A stretch of DNA of 6,034 bases from Nitrososphaeraceae archaeon (GTDB taxonomy: Archaea; Thermoproteota; Nitrososphaeria; Nitrososphaerales; Nitrososphaeraceae), in assembly GCA_021155845.1 (NCBI GenBank), contig JAJNBK010000229.1, forward strand, positions 1 through 6,034, read 5' to 3'. The notes beneath the pieces were generated by a model. The model saw only the letters and a list, made by a program, of their open reading frames with translations, searched no databases and was not told the DNA's origin. Shown in pieces: positions 5,511 through 6,034 of this stretch. Both the position numbers and the translations under genes were made by a program. Position 1 is the first letter of the stretch. Each line of letters opens with the position of its first letter.

Positions 5511-6034
5511 ATGTATGATAAGAGCAAAGTTCAAGGCATCTTTGATAATATTATTTCACGTAAAGATAAAGTAATAACTGAAGAATCCGCCAAAGAGATT
5601 TTGTCTGAATATGAAATAAAGGTCCCAAGATATGCCTTAGTTAATGATGTCAATGAATCGATTAAAAAGGCAAACGAACTAGGATTCCCATTAGTGGCAA
5701 AAATAGTTTCTCCTCAAATTTTGCACAAAACTGACGTAGGTGGAGCTCAGAAGCAGAGGTTCGTCAAACTTTCACTGACTTATATACGAAGCTGTCAAAC
5801 CAGTATGAAGTTAAAGGTGTACTCCTTGAAAAAATGGTTCCACAGGGTATCGAACTGATTGTTGGTTTGCAAAATGATTCTCAGTTTGGACCAGTTATCA
5901 TGGTTGGTCTAGGTGGCATTTACACGGAAATTTTCAAAGATGTAGTATTTAGGATTCTTCCTATAACAAATGCTGACGCGACTAATATGATCGAAGATCT
6001 GAGAGGAAAGCAAATATTGAAGGGTTTCAGAGGA
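5511..6034 (+). pseudogene. ADP-forming acyl-CoA synthetase beta (ATP-grasp) subunit, frameshifted and cut by the window end
   Basis: The family makes ATP from acyl-CoA, ADP and phosphate, or the reverse; thaumarchaeal relatives activate 3-hydroxypropionate and 4-hydroxybutyrate in carbon fixation. Here the N-terminal part (frame of ATG 5511) has the usual beta-chain opening: [19 protein letters not shown], then [21 protein letters not shown]. Right after GG the frame breaks and the annotated reading runs into nonsense to a TGA at 5856. From 5744 a second frame continues the family: [55 protein letters not shown], open to the last base. Relatives read about VKVGL between GG and SSEAEV, so a 16-base loss (5 codons plus one base) explains both the shift and the gap. 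TTG 5508 is an alternative start. Substrate is not readable because the alpha (CoA-binding) part is absent. Probably a non-functional copy. Confidence 0.85.

Overview
The window looks like chromosomal DNA from an AT-rich archaeon, most probably an ammonia-oxidising thaumarchaeon (Nitrososphaeria, Nitrososphaera/Nitrosocosmicus-like). The grounds are an archaeal-type phosphopantetheine adenylyltransferase, a Sulfolobus-like ferredoxin with a Cys-rich N-terminal extension, a single C2H2 zinc-finger protein, an ADP-forming acyl-CoA synthetase ATP-grasp subunit, and TATA-like boxes about 25 bases upstream of several starts with almost no Shine-Dalgarno sites (leaderless style). The taxon is inferred from protein families read by eye; no search was run.

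Layout. Positions 1-90 (+) are the tail of a gene entering from the left. Positions 171 to about 2441 form a minus-strand block. Read in its own direction it holds a helical, possibly phasin-like protein (2441-1971), a Cys-finger/Pro-Ala linker ORF (1820-1506) running into a ferredoxin (1549-1298) in a different frame, CoaD (1066-584) and a small unknown protein (515-171). An AT-rich divergent spacer (2442-2811) separates this from a plus-strand block: a UbiE-family methyltransferase (2812-3411), a small C2H2 zinc-finger protein (3532-3762) and a PHP-domain phosphoesterase (about 3942-4886). A small one-helix membrane protein (5021-4860) converges on the PHP gene. Positions 5055-5507 are mostly non-coding, with an orphan reading frame that may be a gene remnant. 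The window ends inside an acyl-CoA synthetase beta (ATP-grasp) gene (5511-6034).

The striking feature is the number of lesions. The finger-ferredoxin fusion is split by a one-base frame change. The methyltransferase lacks about 35 residues in frame, including the strand and loop after motif III. The PHP gene has no ATG, GTG or TTG upstream of its metal-binding HxH motif. The ATP-grasp gene has lost what looks like exactly 16 bases. Together with the orphan frame at 5241-5474 this suggests a decaying accessory stretch, or an imperfect assembly; the two deletions are too long for typical single-base read errors. CoaD looks intact and is probably the housekeeping anchor. I see no sign of a defence system, CRISPR array, transposase or RNA gene, and no single operon-like pathway joining these genes.
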